A stretch of 64,000 nt of DNA from Spirodela intermedia (taxonomy: Eukaryota > Streptophyta > Magnoliopsida > Alismatales > Araceae), in contig LR746279.1 in assembly GCA_902729315.2 (NCBI GenBank), positions 1,316,001-1,380,000 of the forward strand. Reading direction: 5' to 3'. Under the pieces are notes generated by a model that did no database searches, was not told the DNA's origin, and saw only the letters and a list, made by a program, of their open reading frames with translations. Positions 24,889 through 36,504 of this stretch are shown piece after piece (position 1 is the stretch's first letter; each line of letters starts with the position of its first letter). The translations under genes were made by a program, and so were the position numbers.

Positions 24889-27551
24889 TCAGCCACCAAT
24901 ATGAATCATGGGCCGGTTCGTCGTCTTTGCAAGGTCAAACATCCCAGCATGAGCAGCTTTCTTCCTCTTCACCTGATAAAACCCAGAGCCCTGTTTTCAT
25001 CTCCTCTTCTGAACAAGGTTGCCTTGAAATCAAAAGGTGACAGAAACAATGCAGCAGACCCATTTGATGAAACCTTTAATAATGGCAAGGAATTGGGTAG
25101 TTTCTGTGGGAAAAACGTGTGATTTAGGGGTTAGTTTCTGTTGATCAGTTTCCTAATTGGGTAATTTCCTTAACCTAGGAAGTTTCCTTTTTTGGCTCCA
25201 GGGTAATTATATGATTTTAGGAGATTAATATATTTTTTCTTGACTGTTTACACTTGTATGGTTTGCGTCAATTTACTCATAGTTGAAGATAATTACTAAA
25301 AAGTCAACTTTCTAAGCTTGGGGAGACAAATCCTCTGCTTTCAGCCTCAGGAAATCCTGCCAATCCCATCTTCTACTATATGAAATTTCTTGCTCCATGT
25401 TAGTCTATCATATCTAGAACTTTGACCGAATTTTTTTTCCTTAGAAAGCAAGAAAGATAATATTGCCACATGTTTTCTACCAATATTGATTTAGATTAGA
25501 TGCTTTTAAAAAGAAAGGGACATTCACATACACATGGCCTTCTTCTCCTTTCTACTCCTCAGTATAAATGCATAATTAACTCAAGCCACCTGACTTTTCA
25601 GTGATTTAAGTTGACTTGGCAACCTTCAGCGACTACATTATTCAACTGTTCAGTGGTTTCTAGAGTTGACATTTTGGCCTGGCAAGGGTAGATGACAATT
25701 ATATTATGTATCTTTTCTTCGTGCATAAATAACAAAAGTCTGCATGATCCCTTTATAGCATTTTTAAATAGTAATTATTTTTAAGAATAATAATAATAAA
25801 TAATAATTTTTAAGTGTTAATCACTGGTTAAATCCACGGTGAAATCAGGCTTACCGCACAGCCAATAATCTCCCTCATTCCGGAGTCATCAACGCCACTT
25901 CGAAGTGGATCTCTCAAACTTACCTGAATACAACAGATATCAAAGCGCATTAGTCTGAGAACAGTGCAAAATCGGAAAAAATAATTCAAAATTAACGTGA
26001 TCATGGGTAATGAACACCAAAGTGCTTCTTATCCTGTGGAAATTTGATTTCAAGGGTATTGGCATCTGATCATACCTAGATAAACGCTATCATTCCCATT
26101 AATAAACTCAGATACTTTGGAAGAACGGAAGGGAGAGGATTGCATACCTCAGAAGGACCAAACAAGCACACTTTGAAGTTCCCATCAGCCAAAAGCCGCA
26201 GTCTATTGCAGCCCGAACAAAAGTGTTCAGTCATCGAGGTGATGAATGAGATGGTACCCAGATGCCCATCTACCATGAAGTTCTTGGCTGTATCAGTAGG
26301 GTGGTCCTTGAGCCTTCTCACACCTCTGTACTTCTGTAGCTGTTACAGGGGGAACTAGTGAACATTGGCAGGTCCTCAGATATGGGAATGGGCTTTCTGC
26401 AGAGGTTCTACCTTACCACTCTATCCATCATCTCTGCATATGGCACAAGTTTCTTCACATTCCAGACATTGCCGTCGAATGGCATGAACTCAATGAATCG
26501 GACATTGATCGGCTTCTCCCTGGTCAACTCCACGAAATCACAGATTTCATCATCATTTATTCCTCGCATTATGACACAATTTACCTGAAATAGGAAAAAA
26601 AATTGCAACATTATTGCATTTTAGCAGGGGATTAGATCATATCAAAGATATTTATTAAGAGGAATCTACTACCTTAACGGGATTGTATCCAAGCTGGATC
26701 GCTGCATCAATGGAGTCCATGACCCTTTCATGGCCTTTCCGCCTGGTCATGAACTCAAACTTAGCTGGAACCAGTGTATCCAGGCTTATGTTCACCAGAT
26801 TGAGTCCGCACTCCTTTAATCTGGGAAGCCTCTTGGCTAGGGTAAGCCCATTGGTGGTGATGGCCAGCTTCTTCAGACCCATCAAGCTTGATAGCCGCAA
26901 GCAGATATCATCAATATCCTTTCTGATTGTGGGCTCCCCGCCGGTCAATCGGATCTTATCCACTCCAGCACCCACAAAGATGCTGGCCAGCCGGATGATC
27001 TCATCTTGGGATAGAAGCTGAGGGCTCGGGGTCAACTCCACACCTTCGTCAGGCATACAGTACTGGCACCTAAGATTACAACGCTCTGTCAACGATATCC
27101 TCAGGTAATTGTGCATCCTCCCGAATTTATCCACCAGCATGTCAGATGCAGCGGGGTTCTCCACCGATGGAGCTTCGGTCAAGGTGGCGCATGGAGTGGC
27201 ATAGGTTCTCGACAGGGCCGGGCTTGTGGCGTCAGTCATGGAGTTCCACATTATCTTCCTGGTCTGCGAGGAGAAGCTCAGGATCATAATCAAGTAATTG
27301 CAGCACATAATGAAATCAGGAGACGCCCTAGGAATTCGGAAATGTTGATTTCTGAAATGGATTGAAGCATGATCGATCGCGATGAACAGATCGACCGTAA
27401 ATCGACTGGTTTAGGATGAGGAATCCGGCAAAAACTAGGTCGAAGACAGTTTCTGATCCATCTGCGAAAAAGATCGAAGAGAGATTACCAGAGAGCTCGA
27501 CCTCCTCCAAACTGACCATCGAGTGAACATCTCCGGCACGCACTGCCACAT
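24889..27551 (-). CDS. CNX2: GTP 3',8-cyclase, molybdenum cofactor biosynthesis protein CNX2
   Basis: Mitochondrial radical-SAM enzyme (MoaA/MOCS1A family) that, with CNX3, turns GTP into cyclic pyranopterin monophosphate, the first step of molybdenum cofactor synthesis. Six exons on the reverse strand join in frame: 27489-27551, 26673-27263, 26417-26584, 26148-26339, 25855-25923 and 24889-24972, giving 388 residues (Arabidopsis CNX2, as I recall, 390). The first 4Fe-4S cluster motif CNLRCQYC is at about residues 83-90. [11 protein letters not shown] follows, and the second cluster motif [18 protein letters not shown] has the required CxxC-x13-C spacing. The protein ends MIHIGG, keeping the essential Gly-Gly tail. 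The N terminus [17 protein letters not shown] suits mitochondrial import. An in-frame upstream ATG at 27755 would add 68 residues. The first intron is 225 bp and the last about 880 bp. Confidence 0.95.
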
Positions 27552-28560
27552 CCTGCCAGGAACCGAGAGACCAGTTCGCCTTTTCTGAGGATCACGAACT
27601 GGCGAAATCAAGAGCCAAAACTTTATCCTCCGGCTGGGGATGGAAATCAGAAACTCGTCGACGCTCCGAGACACGAAGAGGCGAGAGGGTTTCGAAGCCC
27701 CGGGAGGTCGATGGCGGCGCCCCGACGACGGCGGGCCCCCCTCTCCCCGTCCCATATGTCGTCACCGCCGACGGCAGCACCAAAGGGCGGCGCATGATCA
27801 CAAGGATTTGCCGGATCCCAAGTACACACAGACGGAGGAATCACGCGTTGATGAGATCAACGCCAAGAAATACAAAACAATTAGGGAAATTCAGACCCCC
27901 CCGTTGACCCCTCTAATCCCCATTCGCAGCATATGTATCCAGGTCGACGTGGGTCCAGGCAACATAGTCAACGCTAGAGATATTTTATTTTAACTCTCAA
28001 TAAATAATGTCTGTTATAAATTACCCTTATTTTAGTTATATTTGCGTCTCTTTGGTCAACTCATTAAGCATTACTTGGTATTGAAAGACGCGTGAACTTG
28101 AGCTTTAAAACAGAGTGGCATTGATGGTAAGTAGGATATCATTATTACAAAAACAAATATTATGTCAAGTATTTAGAGAAATACCCCCATCCACGTCAGA
28201 TCCCACGTATGAAAAACATACAACACGTCAGATTTTCATTAATATTTTCTTCTCGCCAGTTCACTCAGGGGCAAGTCGTTAAGAGGGCCAAAGGGGTAAG
28301 GCCCATAGGCCCAGGACATCTACGTACCAGTCGGAACCGTCGTGATGTAGGTGGTTCGGCCTTTTTATTGGGCCCAAAGTAAGCCCAAAAAGGCCGGGAT
28401 GGGCCCACGTTTAGAAACATCTCCCAGTAAACTTAATTCTCATTTTTCTAAATATATATATATAATTAAAGAAAGTAACCAAAAACAGAACATCACGTGA
28501 GAAGCGTGAGCCTGTCGCATCAAACACCCGTTGGAGTATTTAGTATATGTCTATAATACC
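27552..28560. other. Divergent promoter region CNX2/ENR
   Basis: The GC-rich part (27560-27840) is probably the CNX2 leader. The remainder is AT-rich with no repeat array. About 1.9 kb separates the two start codons. No separate gene is supported here. Confidence 0.55.
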
Positions 28561-28726
28561 CCTATAACACATTGTATATCTATCGTCTTCTTTGCTACTG
28601 TGAGGAACATTTTGGTCATTTGCTTTTATACTCCCACTGTGGGTCCCAGTCCAAAACCCTAACGCTATCCGTCGACCAACGGCCGGATACCTGGAAGCTG
28701 AGCCCTCTCCGATCATCCCCATTCTG

Positions 28727-29467
28727 CATCTCTCTTTCTCTCTCTCTCTCTCTTCCTTGTTCGTTCCTCCCTCTAAGGTTAGCGGTGCTGGGGGAGGCGT
28801 CAGAGAGGAGAATAATCCTGTCTGCAGCGGCTCCGGTGGGGAACAGGTGTGGTTATTTCGTCCAATGTGTCGGATTTAGTGAGAGTATTGTCGCATATTT
28901 CTGTGTGGGTCTGACCAGATTAGTGCATCTTGTAGAGGATTTTCCGGTTTTTCGCTCTCATAAGGTTCTTTCTTCTCGTTCCGTCGCACATCTTCGCAGT
29001 CCGTAAACGAAGTGTGGATGCATTTCTAGTTTCATGAGAGATTGTCGATCGGTGAAGCCTTCAACATTTTGTTCTGTTGTATTGTGCCATATTATGGGTG
29101 GGATTGCGAAAGCTCCTTATATTCTAATTTCCTTCGATGTTGTAGAAAATTTTCGTCGTATTATATTGGAAATAACATCTGATTTAGGACTTATTTTGGT
29201 GAAGAGAACTATTATCTGTTAGATTTATATATCGATCTTCACCAAGTGCCCTAACACTTTGCATGGTGTTCATCCCGCCACCGATCTGTTTCATACTCAT
29301 TTGTTAATAGACCTCGTCGCGGAGCACGTGGTAACGCAACAATGCTGTAGATCCATTGCAGTATTTCTTTTCTACATTTGCTTCTTTACGTTGATCTCAT
29401 CGCATTTATTATATCATATAAGCTAGCAAATTTTTCGTTCCAATGTGCAGAATTCTGTATTAAGAAA
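28727..29467 (+). promoter_or_regulatory. ENR 5' leader with probable leader intron
   Basis: A CT run (about 28731-28753) is followed by a likely leader exon ending GAACAG before a GTGTGG donor at 28847. A TTTTTCGTTCCAATGTGCAG acceptor ends at 29450, 17 bases ahead of the ENR start codon. The 600-bp stretch between is T-rich like an intron. The leader intron is an inference from these sites; no transcript was examined. Confidence 0.55.
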
Positions 29468-32028
29468 ATGGCAGCAACAGCAGTTTCAGCCATGCAGATT
29501 ATGAACGCGAGTCATTCCATCTATTCTTCTCGAGGATTGCTTGCGACAAATGCCTCAGTTCTGGTGCTCACCTCAAGAGAATCAGTGAGAAACATGCTCT
29601 CCAGCGTGTCCAGCATTTCGTCCACTCGTCATTTCCCTGTTCGCTCCTCATCTAGTTCCTCAAGGTTCAGTAAGAGCATCACGAGAGCCATGAGTGGAGA
29701 AACCGATAAAGGGCCCTCTACAGGATTGCCGATTGATCTGAGAGGTCTTCGTTTTGATTCTAGTCGTTCTTGTTTAACCTTTTACCTTGTTAAATTTCCC
29801 AAAGACTAATGCCCATTTGGGCGAAATACGCCAATTTATTATGTTCACTATGTAAAGGCCTGCTCTGTTCCAAGATTTGTCTCATGTTCTTCTCAACCTA
29901 GGAAAATTTTAATTTATATGGGTTAACTTTATGAACCTTTTTTGGGAATAAACAGTTTCAAAGATGATGCAGGATTTCCTAATCTTTCCAAGTAAACCCA
30001 GCTTTCATCACAGGATCGTCTATTTAAATTTCCGTGCTCAGTTGTCTTTTAAACTGATGTTCTAATGTCTTCAACAGGGAAAAGGGCCTTTATTGCCGGC
30101 GTAGCCGATGACAATGGCTATGGTTGGGCAATCGCAAAAGCACTCGCTGCTGCAGGTGCTGAAATTCTCGTCGGTACTTGGGTACCGGTATGTGAATCCG
30201 TGCCACCTTTTGCTCTCTTCTCTGCAAAGCCAACCCCCCACCCCCATTTTCATATGATTTATTTCTGATAAAATGCTTCATCTTCTAAAGGCATTAAATA
30301 TCTTCGAGACAAACTTGAGGCGTGGGAAATTTGACGAATCACGTTTGTACGGGCTCAAGATGAACCTCATGTTCAACATCACCGTTTTTTGTCAACCCTT
30401 CTATCTGGCTGACGTACTCTTTTTGTTTCCTTCAAGGTTGCCGAATGGTTCTCTCATGGAGATTGCCAAGGTATATCCACTTGATGCTGTCTATGATACC
30501 CCAGAGGATGTTCCTGAAGACGTAAGGAATTTATTTAATTTTTCTGCGTGCTATTTTTCTTCAGAAATAGAATGGCAGATGGAATTCAACTTCGACCTAA
30601 TGAACAGACTGTGATTTTCAGGTTAAAACGAATAAGAGATATTCTTCAGCATCCAAGTGGACTGTTATGGTACTGACTGTAAAATTGTGTTCAAGATTAT
30701 GTTTGCACTTTTTCCCCAAATTCTTCAATCAATTTCTTTTATCCTAAAAAAAAAAGAAAAAAGTGAAAATTGTGGGTTATCTGGAGCCTCTTAGATCTTT
30801 CTTGGTTTATTTTCTCTCCCCATAAAATTTCAGGAAACAGCCGAATGTGTCAAAGAGGACTTTGGAAGTATTGACATCCTTGTGCATTCTCTTGCCAATG
30901 GACCTGAGGTAATCTTTCTCCTCTTGCTCAATAATATGATGACACTAAGGGAGAGGTTCGTTGGATTTCATGTTAGCATGAAATTTTCTGTTCTTTAATC
31001 ATTTTGTTAATATCCAATTGGCAGGTTACCAAGCCTCTCTTGGAGACATCGAGGAATGGGTACCTTGCAGCAATATCTGCTTCAAGCTATTCCTTTGTCT
31101 CTCTACTCCAGCGTTTCCTTCCGATCATGAATCCAGGCATGCCTCACCGCCATGTTCTCTGCCCTGCAACTCATCTTCTATAAAATTGATATCTATATAG
31201 ATACATAAATGAGTGTTGATTCTATATGGGCCTCCATTTTTTCCAAGAATTCAACTCTTGCTCTTCCCAATCGTAGATTTTATAGGTATAAATCATTTTG
31301 CTCGATTTTAATTGGTGGGCACGGTTAATTGATTCAGGGTTTCTCCTTTTAATTCATGTTGTATAAATATATATATATATATAGATATATATATATATAT
31401 ATATATATTATGTATCGTCCTTTCTATTTGCCGAATTAATTTGTAAGATTGAGGGCACTCTCCAGATTCGAATAGTATAAATCTGACTGTGACGATCTTC
31501 TGAACACCAGGCGGCGCCTCCATCTCCCTGACTTACATCGCTTCTGAGAGGATAATTCCAGGGTGCGCAGCTTCTCCTCTTCTGCCCAGCTCTTGCCCAT
31601 CTCCGGAAGGGGAGTAATCCTCTTCGTTTGTCTTCTTCTCTTGCGATATGCAGCTATGGAGGAGGGATGAGCTCAGCCAAGGCAGCCCTCGAGAGCGACA
31701 CTCGAGTAATCTCATCTTCTTCTTCCTTCCTGTGTGCTCCCCTTCGTCTCATTTTCGTCTTACTGGTGACGCAGGTGCTTGCTTTCGAAGCCGGGAGGAA
31801 AGGGAAGATCAGAGTTAACACCATATCAGCTGGTACCTATATATCACCTGTAATTTTTTAGAGAGAGAGAGAGAGGAGTTCCAACAGCGCCATGGATTTT
31901 TCTCAGGTCCGCTGGGAAGCCGCGCCGCGAAGGCCATCGGGTTCATAGAGAAGATGATCGACTACTCCTACGCCAACGCGCCGCTGCAGAAGGAGCTCCG
32001 AGCAGGTAATAGATAGATATTCCAGAGC

Positions 32029-32065
<37 letters not shown>

Positions 32066-32225
32066 CTAACCTTGTTCTGTTGGGGGGGCGGCAGATGAAG
32101 TCGGAAATGCGGCGGCTTTCCTGGTATCTCCGTTGGCGTCGGCGATCACAGGGTCGGTGGTGTACGTCGACAACGGGCTGAACACGATGGGGCTCGCCAT
32201 CGACAGCCCCTCTCTCTCTCTATGA
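29468..32225 (+). CDS. MOD1: Enoyl-[acyl-carrier-protein] reductase (NADH), plastid
   Basis: Plastid FabI-type SDR that carries out the last reduction of each fatty acid elongation cycle, using NADH. Twelve coding exons join in frame to 384 residues: 29468-29744, 30078-30187, 30291-30346, 30437-30521, 30622-30669, 30834-30908, 31025-31136, 31511-31562, 31654-31705, 31775-31832, 31907-32005, 32095-32225. The first exon codes a Ser-rich transit peptide. Then come [20 protein letters not shown] (dinucleotide binding), [37 protein letters not shown] followed by AK (catalytic Tyr and Lys), and [20 protein letters not shown]. Exon 7 has a GC rather than GT donor. Exon 3 needs a weak donor (TTT|GTACGG) to keep frame. 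The last five codons are written in a CT microsatellite, giving a PSLSL tail unlike the Arabidopsis C terminus. Divergent from CNX2. Confidence 0.95.
31364..31409. repeat. TA microsatellite in ENR intron 7
   Basis: A nearly pure (TA)n run interrupted once by a G, within the intron between exons 7 and 8. Confidence 0.9.
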
Positions 32226-33715
32226 GCTTCTTCCTCTTCCTCTCCTGGGCGCTTTGAAACGTATAGGGACGAGGGAATCAGTGGGGCCCGCTCGCTCTCC
32301 TCTCTTTTTTTTTCCTTTTTTTTTTGTAATTTCTGAGCTGGACAACGGATAATTAGTGGGAGAGGGGAAAATGGGAGTTACTGAGGATCGGGTAGTTATG
32401 GTAGTCGTTGTTCGTTGGTAGGCCAGTAAGGCCCACTCTCTGGGAGCGACGTGTCATATGGGGCCCACTCATTTTAAATTAAAGAGCTTTCCCGCGCGAT
32501 CGTCGGACGTGGTTCGCCACGCCCGGGTAACCGCCGTCGACACGTCTTCCACCGAGAGTTACTTGGATCCTCACCCTCTCCCCCTCTCTCTCTCTTCTCC
32601 CTCCCCCTCTCCCTCTCTCTCTCTCCTCCCTCCTCCCTCCCTCCCCCTCTCCCCTCTCTCTCTCTCTCCTCCCTCCCCTTCTCTCCCTCCCCTTCTCTCC
32701 CTCTCTCCCTCTCTCTCTCTCTCTCTCTCCCTGTTCAATTGACATCCAAGTAACAATATAAACCCGGTTCACCTTAGCCAGATTCAGATTCCTTCACCTT
32801 GGATCCTCTCAGCTATTTTTCGCCGGGAACGTCACGCTCCGTCGGAACGGCAAGCTCGGAGGCGCACGTCGTAGAGGTCGGAATCTGGTCAGGAGAGTCG
32901 CCCCACGTTTATTTTTTTCCCGTGCACGCCGGCTCAAGTGTTCAACTGGTTCGTCTCCGAAGTTGACAATGGCGGAAACGTCCTTCACCGGTTGATGCAT
33001 TGGCCGTGGGAGGACGAGTATATTGTGATCGATCCGACTCCTTTCTATGTCCGTCGAATTTCGCAACGATGACGTTTCTTTCTCTTTATGTTGCTGGGGA
33101 TTTACATTCGGATGGCGATTATGTAGAGGTTATAAGGTAATTTATTCACGATATCCTATTCAATCCGCGTTCGAGGATGTTTTCTGCGGATCGATTGCCA
33201 GCCAAGTTTCAACTGCGTGATGGTGTTCCAATCCATCAGCCTATATGGTGTTAGGTCGTATGGTATTTTTCTCAGAGATATCAGATTTCAAGTGGCTCAT
33301 CTTTTCAGGTAATCAGAACTATCGATGCCTTTATAAGTCTCGTTAGGAGCTTAAGTTAGGAGATTAACTGGCGGACATGATAACGTTTGTGAACATAGTC
33401 ACTCGCTAATCAAGAGCTTTATCGATGGTATGTTTTGGGACACAATGCCACTTCTGATCAGTTTCATGCTGGATCTCTCAAGTTCTTCAATATATTTTAA
33501 AAATTAACAAGTTTATCCTCGACGACTTCGGCCATTGCTATCTGAGGACTGTGATTGAAACGATCCCATATAAATAAGGGATAAGTTTTGAGAAAAAGCT
33601 ATAAGGTACAAGCCGTATTATTATCATCGTTTACGGAAACTCCCAATTTGGAATTTCTCTTGAATGTGTTTCTTTGTTTTATTTTTGAAAACCGTGCTAA
33701 ATAAAAACGCTGCAG
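32226..33715. other. Intergenic ENR/NSE4 with CT-rich block
   Basis: Includes the ENR 3' UTR and a CT/CCCT-rich block at about 32570-32735. The first exon of the NSE4 gene may lie here. I looked for an ATG-led exon with a compatible donor and did not find one I could defend. Short frames such as that starting at 32995 do not resemble NSE4. Confidence 0.5.
32570..32735. repeat. Compound CT/CCT-rich tract
   Basis: About 165 bp of CTCTCT, CCCTCC and CCTTCTC blocks, nearly purely pyrimidine on the + strand, about 350 bp downstream of the ENR stop codon. Confidence 0.9.
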
Positions 33716-33764
33716 AAAAAAGAAAACGCAGGACGCAATCGGCAGGAGCAAGAGCCCAACTTCG

Positions 33765-35837
33765 ATGGAGACAGATGTCGGGAAAAGTTATGCGCTCATT
33801 GTCCATGAATGTGAACATGGTAATCCCTGCATCAGTTATTAATTCTATAGCTGCTCTATTCGTTTGAACTATTAATATGCGACAGACTTTACAGTGAATA
33901 ATATTCTCTCTGGCACAGGAGGAGAAACCCTGAAAGAAGAACTTCTCAGGCTTGATTTTCTGCTCGGAAGAGTGAACGGCTTGCACGAACGAGGTGACCC
34001 GAGGACCAAGTAGCTGCAGGCTTTTTTTAGTTCCCATTCCGCATAACCTGGTTCTCCTTTATTCCAGCCCAGAAACCTCGAGACCAAGTAGCCGACGCAG
34101 AAGCACTTCTTACAATAGCAGACCGTCTATGCTCTTCCCTCAAATCTATCCAGGAGCCTCAGAGCGTTCTTCCGTCGACCTTCATTTCCTGTTTGCTACA
34201 ACGACACAAAGGAAGTTGTGGGGAGACGATCTCATGGGTCAACATGGGCCTTGCCGCATCACAAATAATTGGAAAAGCTCCAGGAATCCAAACTATGTAA
34301 ACTATGAGAACATGTTTTTTTTATTTCAGTTTTTCTCTGGTTGACCAGCACGTATTTATTCCAGGATAGGAACGATGGAAGGCAAGATGACCCGAAGGAA
34401 AACTTTCACCAGGAGCAAACGACCAAGAGCAAGCGTTCTCTGTTGCCCTGAAGAGGTGACTCCACCTAGTCTACAACTTGCCTTCTTGGCATTCGAGCTT
34501 CCCACTTTACAAAAATCATATCTTCTTTTACCTCTTATGATGAGCATTTCAGCATCGGCTATTATCTGAGAATATGCTATTCGTTGGGTCTGCTCGACTT
34601 CTTCCACCAGATTGAAGATGCCACTTCAAACGAAGAGACGGGCACCCAGAGAAATGTTTCCATAATGTTCGACATTCTGAGACAGCAGAAGCGCGTCCGG
34701 CTGGAGAAGCTGGTTCTCAACAGAGCGTCCTTCTCGGAGACTGTAGAGAATATATTTGCCCTTTCGTTTCTCGTCAAAGATGGGCGATCGGAGATTACGG
34801 TTGACGACGGCGGAGCTCATCTCGTTTGTAAGTTGTACTGAATAATTAGGATAAAATATATTTATTTACTAAATTATTTTGTTCATTGTTTTACCCTGAA
34901 TTCGAATATTTTTGGCCGTGGTTTTCAGCCCCCCGTAACGCTCCCTCCGCGGCAGCTGTGGCGAGCAGGGAGATCATCCACCGTCAGTTTGTCTTCAGAT
35001 TTGACGTCAGCGATTGGAAGGTGCGTCAATATTTTATTTATAAACGGCCTCTCGGGTGCCGCCAATGGGCCGCGAAAAGTCAGAAAGCCCACCGGCGGCC
35101 CGGTATCTTCAGGGCTTTTGCCCACACACTTATGGGCCGGTATCTTCAGGGCTTTTGCCCACACACTTCAGGGCTTTTGCCCACACTTATCCCCCCCCTT
35201 AAAATCCGTAAATAAATAGCAATTTCTACGTAATTTTCTTTCACCGAACGAAGATATCTTACACAAACTCGCCCACCGGCCAAGATCCACTGAAGTCCGT
35301 GTTCTCCTCCTGTGAAGCTAATGAAGGGCTACGTTGTGGAAGGCGAGGAGCTGATGCCACGCAGGGGTTTGTCTGAGTTTCTTAGAAGTCTATTCATAAT
35401 TAAGAAATTAATTATTATTCAAACACTTGGGTTAATTAATATTTAATATTTCCAGCTACTGCGGAAGCATCTTCGTCCTGTGGGCCTTCAAACTCAGGTA
35501 TTTCTCGCACCCCTACTGCTCCCAGCAATGCAGCACTCGCGGGATGAAAAGAAATAATGTTAATGTCGGTCGGATTTTCGATATTTCTTTGCTTTAATTG
35601 TTTTAATTGCTGAAGATCTCACGTCATCAGATCCAACGGAAGTCGTAGTAATAGTAATAAGAATATTATTATTATTTATTATATTCGTGGATCACGGGAA
35701 ACGTAAGGCGCATGGATTTATGGTGTTCCCAGTTTTGGAAAGAACTGAATATGAAAATATCGGGGGAGATTTGATGAACGGGAGCGGGTGAGTTTTGTGA
35801 AAAGTACAGATTTTTGAGCCGAGAACCAAATTCTGTG
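33765..35837 (+). CDS. NSE4, kleisin-like subunit of the SMC5/6 complex (ends unresolved)
   Basis: NSE4 bridges the SMC5 and SMC6 heads in the nuclear complex for homologous-recombination repair. Nine consecutive exons keep phase: (33716 or 33765)-33819, 33919-33993, 34068-34296, 34365-34455, 34611-34827, 34929-35020, 35318-35366, 35456-35497 and 35785-35837. The diagnostic blocks are [11 protein letters not shown] after a Leu-rich helix ending [15 protein letters not shown], then [55 protein letters not shown] and [11 protein letters not shown], all closely as in Arabidopsis NSE4. The first exon is tentative: in-frame ATG at 33765, or an acceptor at 33715 from an unseen upstream exon. The last listed exon (LSREPNSV) loosely resembles the LSRNRGL block near the family C terminus. 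No stop codon was fixed. Listed exons give 301 codons. Confidence 0.85.
35097..35190. repeat. Short tandem repeat in an NSE4 intron
   Basis: Three direct copies built on CAGGGCTTTTGCCCACAC, the first two extended by GGGCCGGTATCTT. The core contains the palindrome-like GGGCTTTTGCCC, so each unit could form a small hairpin. Confidence 0.9.
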
Positions 35838-35857
35838 GTAAGAATTTTCAGATTCGA

Positions 35858-36504
35858 TTGTTTATTTTTATTATCACTATTTTATCTAATTATGGTCTCC
35901 ACTGTCATAGATTTCTTAAGTCACGAGTATCACAGCAATTATCAACCGATAATGTGGACAGTGAACTATGGCAGCGCCTCTCTCTATTCCTCCTTGAGCC
36001 CTCTCTCTCTATCATTGATTATGTTGAAGAAATTATTTTTCGAGGGCTTTTCCGACCCATACCATCTGAAAATGAAATGATGAAGAGCAGGGCATTGAGT
36101 GCCGAAACCGCGGTGAAAGTAAGCGGTTGTGCTTATTAGTCTCTGCCTAAAAATAGCCGTCTTTCCTTCTGTTCCTTTTTCCGGTACATGTTATCATCAT
36201 CATCCATCCATTCTTCACCTATATTCACATCCCCTTCCATCACCTTCCTCCCTTTACCCCCCCTGCACACACTTCCCCCCACCCCCTCCCGGCCAGTCCC
36301 CCACCCCTCCCTCTGCATCTACCACGTAAAGCACATCCCTCAACCGCCCATATCCCTCAGGGCAGATCTCTTCCAGACCAGCGACGCGACTCAGTTGGCC
36401 GCGGCCCTCTCTCACGCCCCCTTCACTTCGCGGAAGGCAGCCAAGAGGGTGGGCGGAGAGGGGCTTCCGTGGATCTTGCCCAGCTTGCAGATCGTCTCAT
36501 GTAT
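35858..36504 (+). other. Possible unassigned coding exons after NSE4
   Basis: Two stretches look more like exons than background. Frame 35858-36113 has no stop and reads STDNVDSELWQRLSLFLLEP followed by a further 45 residues, ending at a GTAAGC donor. A GC-rich stretch at 36360-36504 begins after an AG and ends at ATGAAG|GTATTG, open in more than one frame (for example DLFQTSDATQLAAALSHAPF). I do not recognise either, and they could be the 3' end of the NSE4 gene, another gene, or chance. Confidence 0.25.

Noticed and set aside
24865-25122. 85-residue + strand open frame starting [16 protein letters not shown]
   Set aside because: It is antisense to the last exon of CNX2, which fully explains the openness.
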